From assembly GCA_003486705.1 (NCBI GenBank), contig DNGE01000106.1, positions 5,561 to 38,984 on the forward strand: a stretch of DNA of 33,424 bases, in the 5' to 3' direction. The stretch's first letter is position 1. Each line of letters begins with the position of its first letter. Both the position numbers and the translations under genes were made by a program. This DNA is from Bacillota bacterium (GTDB lineage Bacteria > Bacillota_I > Bacilli_A > MOL361 > Turicibacteraceae). The notes under the pieces are model-generated. The model ran no database searches and was not told the origin of the DNA. It worked only from the letters and a program-made list of their open reading frames with translations. Of the stretch, positions 13,600-22,159 are shown piece after piece.

Positions 13600-15690
13600 G
13601 GCGTAAAACGTCACTAAGTTGCGACCATTATGTTTTGATTGATACAACGCTGAATCAGCATAATAAATGCCTTTATCTAATGTAATCTCTTTTTTATTAA
13701 ATTGATAACCACCAAAACTTGCTGTAATGTTTAGTGTTTTTTCATCATTAATCATCACTTTTAGTTGCGCAATATCTTCTCTTAATTGATTTGCAAATAA
13801 TACACATTCAGGCTCTGAATAACCATTTAAGAAAATAAGAAATTCCTCGCCACCATAACGACCAATCGTTATATTTTGACTCACTTTATTTTTTAATAAA
13901 TTGCCCATTTCAACTAATACTTGATCCCCGACTTGGTGTCCGTATTGATCATTAATCTTTTTAAAATAATCGACATCTAACATGAGCACGCACAATGTAT
14001 TAGACGCATCCAGTTGTTTATATAACTCCTGGCCTTTTTTAAACACTTCAATTCGCGTTAATAGTCCTGTTAACGAATCATGCGTAGCTAAATAATGTGT
14101 CTGACGATATAATTTTGCATTTTCAAACGCCACAGCAACATAAGAAGCCAGGAGATTTAATTTATTTAAATCATTATTTGTATACGCTGACTTTTGATAA
14201 CTTTGAACTGTAATAAATCCTTTAACCTTATTATTTAAAAGTAACGGACACATCATAACAGATTGAACACCTTCACGAATAATTTTAAATCTATCTTTTT
14301 TCGGAATATAATTTGTATATTCATTTAAAACATCATGCATTAAAATAGTACATTCATTTTTAATACAATACACACCTAAGCTAGTTTGGCTATCGCAAGA
14401 AATAACCCCATGATCAACACTATCCCCCGAACTATTGAATAATAAATAATTTAATTGACCTGATTCTTCCTCATATTCACTCAGACCTAAAATAGTCACT
14501 TCCATTAAGTTTGATAATTCGTCTGCCATTTTTTTTAGCAACTCATTATAAGTCAAATTACTTGTTAGCACGCGGCCAATATTCGAAATCAAGAAAATCT
14601 CTTCACATAATTCTTTATACAATTTCGCTTCACTCACTGATTTTTCATGTTTTAACTTCGCTGCCCACAGCTCACTTTTTCTAGTCTCGAGTTGCTTTTC
14701 AAATTCAATTTTCAATTCAAGAAAATGTAGTGCCGTCTCAAACTTATTTTGTTTCTTATATAAATCAATTAAACAATCACTTACTTGTACAAATGGAATA
14801 GGCATCATAAGTTTTTCTGCTATTTGATAAGCTTGTAACAGCGATGTCTCTGCCTCTAGATTTCGTCCTAATTCAACTTCCATTTTCCCAAAATCTATTA
14901 AGGCATTCATTTGAACCTCAATATACTCTTCTTTTTGTGTTAACTTAAAAATCTCTTCATATAGCGCATTGACTTGATTCATTTGTCCTAATGCGTACTT
15001 GATCTTGCCATGCGTCACATAACACTCAATCAGTAGACGTTCATAATTGTGATGTCTAGCTAAACGAATCGCCTGATTAATCGCATAACCAGCCATCTTT
15101 AAATTATTTTCTATTAGATAAATTTCCGCCATGATTTGTTGAAACACAACATCATAAACAGAAGATTGTTCACATTCTATTCCCTTTAAAGAAGAAATAA
15201 CTTGTTTTGCTTCATCATACTGCTTTAACATCAAGTAATTTTGCGCAATATTCGTTAAAAGGATTTGTAAATATTTTTTATTGTTGGTTTCTTCTGCTAA
15301 GTTTAACCCTTTCGTTGCCCAATCCATACTTGAATCATACATCCCTAAACAAAAATACATATACATTAAACCGTTACATGTTTTTAAGACCCCTTCTGTA
15401 TCTTTAAGCTCTTCAAACAAAGAGCTCGCTCTTGCGTGATACTCAATTCCCTTTATATAATTACCATTATCAATACATAGATAACCAAGTATCGTTAAAA
15501 TTGTCGCTTCTGAACGCAGTAAGTGATGATCTTTTGCATAGCCCAACACCCGTTCTAAAAGTTTTTGAGCTTTTTTAGGATCATGACAAGCCAACTCTCC
15601 CGCATACGCATACAATTTATTAATTGAATTTTCTTCATCAATTAAAAGCGACTGCAAGCTACTTTCTAAACTTAAGTCTTTCCATATCAT
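13597..15690 (-). CDS. TPR-GAF-GGDEF diguanylate cyclase
   Basis: 697 residues. About residues 15-345 are tetratricopeptide-type helical repeats (for example ATILTILGYLCIDNGNYIKG, CNGLMYMYFCLGMYDSSMDWATKG). A short coiled coil (LETRKSELWAAKLKHEKS) follows, then a GAF-like domain at about 370-515. A C-terminal GGDEF domain has DSLTGLLTRIEVF, DVDYFKKINDQYGHQVGD and the active loop GRYGGEEF. It is predicted to make c-di-GMP from GTP. The residues where an inhibitory RxxD would lie read SQNI, so product inhibition is not expected. No membrane span or signal peptide, so the input is cytoplasmic. The ATG at 15690 has GGGGGG upstream. Monocistronic, with a promoter at 15741-15768. Confidence 0.9.
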   Translation of the reverse strand: MIWKDLSLESSLQSLLIDEENSINKLYAYAGELACHDPKKAQKLLERVLGYAKDHHLLRSEATILTILGYLCIDNGNYIKGIEYHARASSLFEELKDTEGVLKTCNGLMYMYFCLGMYDSSMDWATKGLNLAEETNNKKYLQILLTNIAQNYLMLKQYDEAKQVISSLKGIECEQSSVYDVVFQQIMAEIYLIENNLKMAGYAINQAIRLARHHNYERLLIECYVTHGKIKYALGQMNQVNALYEEIFKLTQKEEYIEVQMNALIDFGKMEVELGRNLEAETSLLQAYQIAEKLMMPIPFVQVSDCLIDLYKKQNKFETALHFLELKIEFEKQLETRKSELWAAKLKHEKSVSEAKLYKELCEEIFLISNIGRVLTSNLTYNELLKKMADELSNLMEVTILGLSEYEEESGQLNYLLFNSSGDSVDHGVISCDSQTSLGVYCIKNECTILMHDVLNEYTNYIPKKDRFKIIREGVQSVMMCPLLLNNKVKGFITVQSYQKSAYTNNDLNKLNLLASYVAVAFENAKLYRQTHYLATHDSLTGLLTRIEVFKKGQELYKQLDASNTLCVLMLDVDYFKKINDQYGHQVGDQVLVEMGNLLKNKVSQNITIGRYGGEEFLIFLNGYSEPECVLFANQLREDIAQLKVMINDEKTLNITASFGGYQFNKKEITLDKGIYYADSALYQSKHNGRNLVTFYA

Positions 15691-15740
15691 GTATAAGCCC
15701 CCCTCTTGTCATGTAAATAAATGAAAAAAACGTCACTTTA

Positions 15741-15768
15741 ATTTTACCATAAATGAGAAGTGTTGTAA
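15741..15768 (-). promoter_or_regulatory. Promoter of the diguanylate cyclase gene
   Basis: On the minus strand TTACAA (15763-15768), 16 bases, TAAAAT (15741-15746), about 50 bases before the start codon. Confidence 0.6.
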
Positions 15769-15794
15769 CATTCTTCCAGTAAAATTTGTTATTT

Positions 15795-15988
15795 TATAAT
15801 AATTTATTGTGAAATCTTTTAGTGTGCGCAATTGAACACTTTAAAACCGCTCTCGTAAACGCTAAAATAAAGCCATAAGATTCTTAATAGGGGTTAAGAA
15901 TTTTATCGATTAGGGAGTGTTTTACATATATAAAAGCTTATCATTAAACACTAGAGAGAGGTTTAATCATAAGCTTTTTCTTTATTTT
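15795..15988 (+). ncRNA. Candidate small RNA unit upstream of the DEAD-box helicase
   Basis: A perfect TATAAT (15795-15800) with a weak TTCTTC 18 bases upstream could start a transcript of about 180 bases. It would contain a perfect 8-bp hairpin (ATTCTTAA / TTAAGAAT, 15880-15901) and end at a strong terminator (15932-15988). No open reading frame with a ribosome site is seen inside it. The helicase has a separate possible promoter downstream at 16041-16049. Alternatively this is the attenuated leader of the helicase mRNA. No known RNA family was recognised. Confidence 0.4.
15932..15988 (+). terminator. Strong terminator hairpin in the helicase upstream region
   Basis: Arms 15932-15949 and 15961-15978 pair at 17 of 18 positions with an 11-base loop. 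A T-rich tail follows on the plus strand only. No protein gene lies upstream on this strand for it to terminate. Confidence 0.8.
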
Positions 15989-16040
15989 TGAAATAGTAAT
16001 CGATAATTTGCTAAATATAATAACACAAGCTCTCATTTTA

Positions 16041-16049
16041 TGTTAGAAT
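16041..16049 (+). promoter_or_regulatory. Candidate extended -10 promoter of the DEAD-box gene
   Basis: TGTTAGAAT is an extended -10 (TGnTAGAAT) about 43 bases before the start codon. The -35 region is poor, as is common for extended -10 promoters. Confidence 0.45.
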
Positions 16050-16091
16050 TAAACAGCTATTAAACGTTTAACCACGAAAGGAATCACAACC

Positions 16092-17207
16092 ATGAACTTT
16101 AACTCATTAGGAATAAGCGAAACAATTACAAATCAATTAAAAAAACAAGGGATTACAGTCCCAACTCCAATCCAAGAGGAATGCATCCCCGTTATTAAAA
16201 CGTATAAAGATGTTATTGCTGAAGCTCAAACCGGTACAGGAAAGACGCTTGCCTTTTTAATTCCGATTTTTGAAAATCTTAATCCTGAAGTCAATCAAAT
16301 TCAAGCACTCATCGTAACACCTACGCGTGAACTTGCGCTTCAAATAACAGAAGAAGCCAACAAATTAGCGCAAGCTAAAAACATCAATGTTTTATCACTA
16401 TACGGTGGTAAAGATGTTGGAGCTCAATTAAATAAATTAAAAGGAAATATCCAAATCGTTATTGCAACACCTGGACGACTTATTGACCACTTAGAACGTA
16501 AAAGTATCTCATTTGATAAATTAAAAACAGTTGTTTTAGATGAAGCCGATCAAATTTTATTAATGGGATTCAAAAATGAAATCGATCAAATCTTTAGAGC
16601 AACGCCGCGTAATCGTCAAACACTTTGCTTCTCTGCCACGATGAACCCAAATGTTAAACGTTTGGCGTATCGTTACTGTTATGAACCTGCTGTCATTTCA
16701 GTTAAAAAGAAAGAAGTGACACTGAGCACGATTAAGCAAGAAGTTGTTGAAACAACAGACCGTTGGAAACAAGATGCTTTATGTATGGCGTTAGCAGAAG
16801 ACAATCCATTCCTTGGTATTATCTTCTGTCGAACAAAACGTCGCGCTGACGCGCTCCAAGCAGGTATGAAAAAGCGTGGCTTTAATTCGGAAGTTATCCA
16901 CAGTGATATTGCACAAAACAAACGTGAGCGCATCTTAAAATCATTTAGAGATGCGAAGCTTCAATACTTAATTGCTACCGATGTCGCGTCTCGCGGACTC
17001 GACATTGAAGGGGTTACTCATATTTATAACTATGATGTTCCTGAAACACCTGAGACGTACATTCACCGTATCGGTCGTACAGGACGTGCTGGTGAGCACG
17101 GCTATACGTGTATGTTCGTCGCACCTAAAGACTTTGAAGAGTTCAATGCCATTGAACGAAAAATTAGATTCAATATTCCGCGCCGAGATATTAATCCTCG
17201 CGCATAA
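16092..17207 (+). CDS. DEAD-box ATP-dependent RNA helicase, minimal core
   Basis: 371 residues carrying all the classical motifs: Q motif (TPIQEECIPVI), motif I AQTGTGKT, Ia PTRELA, Ib TPGRLIDH, motif II LDEADQIL, motif III FSATMNP, motif IV IIFCRTKRRAD, motif V TDVASRGLDI, motif VI HRIGRTGRAG. The protein stops about 30 residues after motif VI at NPRA. It therefore lacks the basic or RNA-binding C-terminal tails of CshA, DeaD and DbpA. It unwinds or remodels RNA in ribosome assembly, mRNA decay or cold adaptation; which of these is not decidable from sequence. AAAGGA precedes the ATG. Monocistronic, with its own terminator. Confidence 0.92.
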   Translation: MNFNSLGISETITNQLKKQGITVPTPIQEECIPVIKTYKDVIAEAQTGTGKTLAFLIPIFENLNPEVNQIQALIVTPTRELALQITEEANKLAQAKNINVLSLYGGKDVGAQLNKLKGNIQIVIATPGRLIDHLERKSISFDKLKTVVLDEADQILLMGFKNEIDQIFRATPRNRQTLCFSATMNPNVKRLAYRYCYEPAVISVKKKEVTLSTIKQEVVETTDRWKQDALCMALAEDNPFLGIIFCRTKRRADALQAGMKKRGFNSEVIHSDIAQNKRERILKSFRDAKLQYLIATDVASRGLDIEGVTHIYNYDVPETPETYIHRIGRTGRAGEHGYTCMFVAPKDFEEFNAIERKIRFNIPRRDINPRA

Positions 17208-17217
17208 TATAAGCTAT

Positions 17218-17261
17218 AAAATAACAGGTGGTGGTAAGTTACTCCAACACCTGTTATTTTT
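17218..17261 (+). terminator. Terminator of the DEAD-box gene
   Basis: AAAATAACAGGTG and CACCTGTTATTTTT form a 12-13-bp stem with a 17-base loop and T-tail, just after the helicase stop. Confidence 0.85.
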
Positions 17262-17529
17262 ATGTTCATAAAAAAACATAATCCTGCCTTTTCTTATCCG
17301 CCTACTCATTTCGAATCTTGCGCTACCCTCTTCATTAATTATGGGTTTAATGTTTCTACCATCGTTCTTCCTAAAACGATTTACTTCAATATATATTTTA
17401 ATTTAAAGCTCTATTAAACTTTATTGTTATTATCTAAATTCAAAAATAACATCACAGTTGCAGTTATTAAATAGTAGTAGGTTTTGTGTGATAGATGTAG
17501 CGTTAATCGTTATGTAAAGGGGAATAGCT
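17262..17529. other. Intergenic region before the small membrane protein
   Basis: About 270 bases with no coding signal on either strand. It should contain the promoter of the following small membrane protein gene, but none stands out. Confidence 0.4.
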
Positions 17530-17778
17530 ATGACGAATACTTTATATAAAAATCCAGTTTTAGCATGTATTGTAATAAATAGTTTAACTCTGATATTTTA
17601 TCTCTTCTTAATTAAAAATGGACATTACCTGATCATTACAGCTACAATTATTATTGGACTGTTTAACAAACAGATTATGAATTATGCTGTTAATCTGACA
17701 TCAAAAGAAAGAGCCATTATTTCTTTTAGTTTCGTTATTACTATTGTCGTTGTTGTTTTATCGCTTATGGAATACTAA
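17530..17778 (+). CDS. Small hydrophobic membrane protein, function unknown
   Basis: 82 residues. I do not recognise a family. Three hydrophobic segments are visible: about 10-28 (VLACIVINSLTLIFYLFLI), 33-45 (LIITATIIIGLFN) and 62-79 (AIISFSFVITIVVVVLSL). NKQIMNYAVNLTSKERA forms a polar loop between the second and third. AAAGGGGA is well placed before the ATG, which supports real translation. It stands alone between the helicase terminator and the converging sucrose cluster. Confidence 0.65.
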   Translation: MTNTLYKNPVLACIVINSLTLIFYLFLIKNGHYLIITATIIIGLFNKQIMNYAVNLTSKERAIISFSFVITIVVVVLSLMEY

Positions 17779-17881
17779 ATGCCCGTTGCATTAGAAAACA
17801 GACTATTTTGATAAGTTTGAATAGCAAAAGAAACAGTCAAAGTTTTAGTTTAATTTACTTTAAACTAAATACAAAAAATTG

Positions 17882-17920
17882 AAAAGGGGGTGAAACAGCT
17901 GTGCTGTTTCACCCCTTTTC
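17882..17920. terminator. Terminator at the end of the sucrose operon
   Basis: AAAAGGGG(G)TGAAACAG, loop, CTGTTTCACCCCTTTT gives a long GC-containing stem directly after the scrB stop. It is symmetric and can also serve the converging small membrane protein gene. Confidence 0.85.
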
Positions 17921-19351
17921 TTATAGCTCCCACTTCGTTAAAGTTAAGCTTCCATTTCCACTTACACTTAATTGCGTGTCGTGCCCTTCGTTATAAATAC
18001 GCGTTGTGAATACTTCCTCACCACCGTTTAAATAAATTTCTAAAACGGATTGATCTGAATAAATCGTTAGCTCTGAAATCGCGTCGATTTCAACTGAACG
18101 AGCATCGCGACCATAGCCGCTACGACCAAGTGATAATGTAAACACACCTTTATCAAAGACTAACTCACAGTCATGACGTAATCCTAATTTAAACGCCGTC
18201 ATTTGACTAAATTCAGCCTTTAATTCAAACGTATGACTTTGGAACAGTTCTAATGACACCTCATCACCTAAAACAAGGTCAGACATCTTTGTTTCATCTT
18301 TACGCAGTGATTTTAATTCTTCTACTGGCACTTGATATAACTTATTATTGATTAATTTCAATTCACGTGGCAGTGTTAACGCATGTTGCCATCCTTTTTC
18401 AACTGTTGGATTGACGTGCTCAACCGCATCTGGAACACCCATCCACCCAATCATAATGACGCGTTCTTGTTCATCAACGAACGTTTGTGGCGCATAAAAA
18501 TCAAATCCACGATCTAACTCAATAAATTCACCTAACGCTAAATGTTGTTTTGATTCATCAAACGATGCTAATGCATAACCACTTTGATACACATTTTGAT
18601 ACTTATAACCTTCTGAGTCTAACCCTTGTGGCGAGAAAATAAAGACATCTTGATTGTTAATTTTGACAAGGTCCGGACACTCCCACATATACCCCATTCC
18701 ATCAAGTCCACCCGCTGGCGTACTCACATACTCCCAGTTAAATAAGTCTTTTGATTGATACAATAAGACATATCCTTGATCATCGACAGAACGAGCACCG
18801 AGCACCATATAAAACGTGTCATCTTCTTTCCACACCTTGGGATCACGAACATGTAAGCCCATATTGCTTGGATAATCTTCATTGCGTAAGACAACTGTTT
18901 TATCAGAAAAATGATACCCGTCAGAACTTTTAACCACAATCACATTTTGTTCACGACCGCTTAAAATATAATCATAATCACCATCTGTATGTTTAACATT
19001 TCCTGTATAAATTAAATACATCTCATCATTATGAACAATAGCAGAACCTGAGTACACACCATCAATATCTTCAGCTATGTCTGGATATAAAGCCACATCG
19101 TGCTCCGTCCAATTCACTAAGTCTTTAGACGTATAATGACCCCAAAATTTTAATCCGCCATTGGCGTTAAGCGGTGAATATTGATAAAAGACATGATATT
19201 CTCCTTTAAAATAACATAACCCATTTGGATCATTAATCCAGCCAATCGGTGCCATTAAATGATAGGCATTGCGCCACTCATCGTTATTTACTGATTGTAA
19301 AATGTAATCTTTTTGTGCTTGAATCTTTTGGATAAACTCTTGTTGTTTCAT
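17921..19351 (-). CDS. scrB: Sucrose-6-phosphate hydrolase (GH32)
   Basis: 476 residues, a normal length. The GH32 motifs are present: GWINDPNGLCYFKGEYHVFYQ with the nucleophile Asp, HVRDPKVW (RDP motif), and MWECPDLVKI with the acid/base Glu. A C-terminal beta-sandwich follows. There is no signal peptide. It cleaves cytosolic sucrose-6-phosphate, delivered by the PTS permease of the same operon, into glucose-6-phosphate and fructose. The start has AGAAGGGA upstream and lies 14 bases after the fructokinase stop, so the two are co-transcribed. Confidence 0.93.
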   Translation of the reverse strand: MKQQEFIQKIQAQKDYILQSVNNDEWRNAYHLMAPIGWINDPNGLCYFKGEYHVFYQYSPLNANGGLKFWGHYTSKDLVNWTEHDVALYPDIAEDIDGVYSGSAIVHNDEMYLIYTGNVKHTDGDYDYILSGREQNVIVVKSSDGYHFSDKTVVLRNEDYPSNMGLHVRDPKVWKEDDTFYMVLGARSVDDQGYVLLYQSKDLFNWEYVSTPAGGLDGMGYMWECPDLVKINNQDVFIFSPQGLDSEGYKYQNVYQSGYALASFDESKQHLALGEFIELDRGFDFYAPQTFVDEQERVIMIGWMGVPDAVEHVNPTVEKGWQHALTLPRELKLINNKLYQVPVEELKSLRKDETKMSDLVLGDEVSLELFQSHTFELKAEFSQMTAFKLGLRHDCELVFDKGVFTLSLGRSGYGRDARSVEIDAISELTIYSDQSVLEIYLNGGEEVFTTRIYNEGHDTQLSVSGNGSLTLTKWEL

Positions 19352-19365
19352 ATGCTAATCCCTTC

Positions 19366-20334
19366 TTATTTCGCCATTAACGTTTTAACTTCTTCTTTTG
19401 AAGGTAATGCCCCGATGGCACCTTTTTTTGATACAGTTAATGCTGCTGTTGCTGAACAGAACGTTAACATGTTAGCAACTATTTTATCTTCTAAATGTAC
19501 TAATTCGTCTATGTTTTGAACTGTTTGTGCCATTTGATATAAGAATGAACCGATAAATGAGTCTCCTGCTCCTGTTGTATCTTCGGCACGCACAACAAAT
19601 GACTCAACCGATACTTTGTTGTTTTTAGTAATGAAATCTGAGCCATTTGTTCCCTTTGTATAAATAACGACTTCTACATTTCCAACAAATAAAGATTGTA
19701 AGGCCGCCGCTTCTTCTTTAATACCTGTAATGAATTCTAATTCTTCATCACTAATTTTTACAATATGAGCAAGTGGTAAAAATTCTAAAATCGCTTCGCG
19801 ACATGCTTCTGGTGTTTCCCATAATGGTAATCTGACATTAGGGTCAAAACTAATCATTCCGTTATGCTTTAATGTGTATTCAATCGCCTTTTTATGCGCC
19901 TGTTTAATCGGTGCATCAATTAAGCTAACTGAGCAAAAGTGTAAAATTGATCCTTCTACAAAGTCAGCTTCTTCAATTTCAGACTCACTTAATAACATAT
20001 CCGCACTAGGGTTACGATAAAATGAAAAATCACGCTCACCATCTTCTTTTAATGAAACAAAAGCAAGTGCGGTATTCGCTTCTTTTGTGCGATATACTTT
20101 TGATACATCAACACCAAGTGGACTGACTTCTTCAAGAATTGCATCTCCAAATCCATCAGTTCCAAGCTTAGTTAACATTTGAGCACGGCCACCCATTTTT
20201 GCAACAGTTGCAGCAACGTTTAGCGGCGCTCCTCCTGGTACTTTTAGAAATCCTTCAACGTCTTTTAATCCAACACCTTTTTGAACAGGTATAAAATCAA
20301 TTAATGCTTCTCCAATGGCAATTACTTTTTTCAT
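19366..20334 (-). CDS. scrK: Fructokinase (PfkB family)
   Basis: 322 residues. N-terminal IAIGEALIDFIP and PGGAPLNVAATVAKMGG are PfkB family signature 1. DTTGAGDSFIGSFLYQM near residues 250-266 is signature 2 with the catalytic Asp. It phosphorylates the fructose released by sucrose-6-phosphate hydrolase. AAAGGAG precedes the ATG. It lies 147 bases after the permease gene, with an imperfect hairpin between, and 14 bases before scrB. Confidence 0.92.
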   Translation of the reverse strand: MKKVIAIGEALIDFIPVQKGVGLKDVEGFLKVPGGAPLNVAATVAKMGGRAQMLTKLGTDGFGDAILEEVSPLGVDVSKVYRTKEANTALAFVSLKEDGERDFSFYRNPSADMLLSESEIEEADFVEGSILHFCSVSLIDAPIKQAHKKAIEYTLKHNGMISFDPNVRLPLWETPEACREAILEFLPLAHIVKISDEELEFITGIKEEAAALQSLFVGNVEVVIYTKGTNGSDFITKNNKVSVESFVVRAEDTTGAGDSFIGSFLYQMAQTVQNIDELVHLEDKIVANMLTFCSATAALTVSKKGAIGALPSKEEVKTLMAK

Positions 20335-20392
20335 GCTAATATCTCCTTTGAATTTAATATTTATAGTTTAACACAAATCACAAATTGTATGA

Positions 20393-20431
20393 TTTATTAA
20401 GCAAACACTTACAATTTTGCTTCTTAATAAA
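20393..20431. repeat. Imperfect hairpin between scrA and scrK
   Basis: TTTATTAAGCAAA pairs with TTTGCTTCTTAATAAA apart from a 3-base bulge. It may be an mRNA-processing or partial-termination site that uncouples permease from enzyme levels. There is no clear T-run. Confidence 0.45.
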
Positions 20432-20481
20432 AGATGGATAATAAAAGTTCCCTTTCATTACCCATCGTATTTAATTCCGTA

Positions 20482-21864
20482 TTATTTGTCTTCTTTAATT
20501 CCTAAAATCCATGTTGCAATGAATGAAACAACTAATGCAATCACCATTGCAATTACATAATTCAGCATTGAGTCTGCTGTTGTAATCGTAATAGCAGGAA
20601 CACCGGTTACCCCAACAGCTGTCATCGCAACTTTTGTAAAGACAACGTAAGCTCCGGCAACGGCTCCACCGATTGCAGCTCCAATAAATGGACGACCGTA
20701 GCGAATATTAACTCCAAAAATGGCTGCTTCTGTGATCCCGAATAAACAGCTAATTGCTGATGGAAGAGCAATACTCTTTGTTTTAGCATTTTTAGTCATG
20801 AAGTAAACAGCAAAGGCTGCTCCCCCTTGTGCAAGGTTAGCCATTGACCAGATTGGTAATAACGTATTGACACCTGTGTCTGAAATTAATCCAAGTTCTA
20901 CAGCATGGAAGCTATGGTGAATTCCTGTCACAACGATTGAAGAATATGAACCACCAAAGATTAATCCAGCAAATAATCCAAAGTTTTCTAAAGCATAAGC
21001 TAAGAACCAAGAAATCCCTTGTCCAACTGTATTCGCAAGCGGCCCAATAACTGCTAATGCTAAGAACCCAGTAATTAATACTGTTAATAATGGTGTTAAT
21101 AAAATATCTAAAATATTTGGTACGATTTTACGGATGCGTTTTTCTAAAAACGCCATGATGAAGATGACTAATAAAATCGGTAAAACAGTTCCTTGATAAC
21201 CAAGTAATGGCATATCAATGACACCAAAGACTTTTAACGTCTCATAACCTTCACCTGATGTCCAAGCATTTTGTAAATCTGGGTGAATCATAATTCCCCC
21301 AACTGTTGCAGCTAAATAAGGATTAGCACCAAACTCTTTTGCCGCAGAAATCGCAACTAAGATTGGTAAGAAGATGAAGGCAGCTGATGAGAACATATCT
21401 AACATCATAAACCACCATGAATCAGCGTACACATCTAAACCAAATTTAGTGGCCGCACCTAATAATCCCATTAATAACCCCGCTGCAACAATAGCCGGAA
21501 TAATTGGCACGAAAATATTTGATAATGTGCGAGCTAATTTTTGGAATGGGTTCATTTTTTGATTATCTTTTGCAGCTTCTTTTACTTCACTTGTGCTCAT
21601 TTCTTTAATGCCAGCAAGATTTGCAAGTTCTGCGTAAACACCATTTACAATCCCTTGACCAATAATAATTTGGAATTGTCCACCTGTTGAGAAAACCCCT
21701 TTAACTAAATCAAGTTTCTCAATTTCTTCTTTATTTGCAAGTGATTCATCTTTTAACACTAAACGTAATCGTGTTGCACAATGGGCAGCACTAACAATAT
21801 TTTCCTGTCCACCAATTAATTCTAAAATCGATGCGGCAGTTTGTTCTTTAGTCATAGTAGCCAT
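20482..21864 (-). CDS. scrA: Sucrose-specific PTS transporter, IIBC components
   Basis: 460 residues from the ATG at 21864, which has AGGAGG seven bases upstream. A longer reading frame to 21948 has no ribosome site. The IIB domain is residues 1-90 (SILELIGGQENIVSAAHCATRLRL, with the phospho-accepting Cys). The IIC domain follows with about ten membrane segments and the substrate-region motifs GGSYSSIVVTGIHHSFHAVELGL and SCLFGITEAAIFGVNIRYGRPF. No IIA domain is fused, so phosphate must come from a IIA encoded elsewhere. It imports sucrose as sucrose-6-phosphate. First gene of the scrAKB operon, downstream of two palindromic operators. Confidence 0.92.
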   Translation of the reverse strand: MATMTKEQTAASILELIGGQENIVSAAHCATRLRLVLKDESLANKEEIEKLDLVKGVFSTGGQFQIIIGQGIVNGVYAELANLAGIKEMSTSEVKEAAKDNQKMNPFQKLARTLSNIFVPIIPAIVAAGLLMGLLGAATKFGLDVYADSWWFMMLDMFSSAAFIFLPILVAISAAKEFGANPYLAATVGGIMIHPDLQNAWTSGEGYETLKVFGVIDMPLLGYQGTVLPILLVIFIMAFLEKRIRKIVPNILDILLTPLLTVLITGFLALAVIGPLANTVGQGISWFLAYALENFGLFAGLIFGGSYSSIVVTGIHHSFHAVELGLISDTGVNTLLPIWSMANLAQGGAAFAVYFMTKNAKTKSIALPSAISCLFGITEAAIFGVNIRYGRPFIGAAIGGAVAGAYVVFTKVAMTAVGVTGVPAITITTADSMLNYVIAMVIALVVSFIATWILGIKEDK

Positions 21865-22045
21865 TATATTTCCTCCTGAAATATTTATATTAATAAGTTG
21901 ATTTGTGTGATTATTGAAGCTATTTTGGGATGGCTTTTCAATTCTCACGATTTACAGTAGCAATTATTACTTTTGATGATTCTGTTACTTTATAGAAACT
22001 TGTTATTAGTGTATTCAAACTTTTAATTATTAAACATTTCTACAG

Positions 22046-22063
22046 TGAGGGAACGTTCCCACA
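22046..22063. promoter_or_regulatory. LacI-family operator 1 (ScrR site)
   Basis: TGAGGGAACGTTCCCACA is a near-perfect palindrome with the central CG typical of LacI/ScrR operators. It lies between scrA and scrR. Confidence 0.8.
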
Positions 22064-22101
22064 ATGTGAAAAAAAATTATAGTCCATTAATCAAGCTCTC
22101 T

Positions 22102-22117
22102 TATGGGAACGTTACCA
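22102..22117. promoter_or_regulatory. LacI-family operator 2 (ScrR site)
   Basis: ATGGGAACGTTACCAT shares the GGGAACGTT core with operator 1. The centres are about 56 bases apart, so looping or cooperative binding by the adjacent repressor is plausible. Confidence 0.75.
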
Positions 22118-22125
22118 TCTCATTC

Positions 22126-22159
22126 AAAAAAATAATAACCTCTAACGTGAGATTATTAT
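22126..22159 (-). terminator. Terminator of scrR
   Basis: ATAATAACCTC and GAGATTATTAT pair at 10 of 11 positions with a 6-base loop, and a T-run follows on the minus strand. The stem overlaps the scrR stop codon. Confidence 0.8.
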
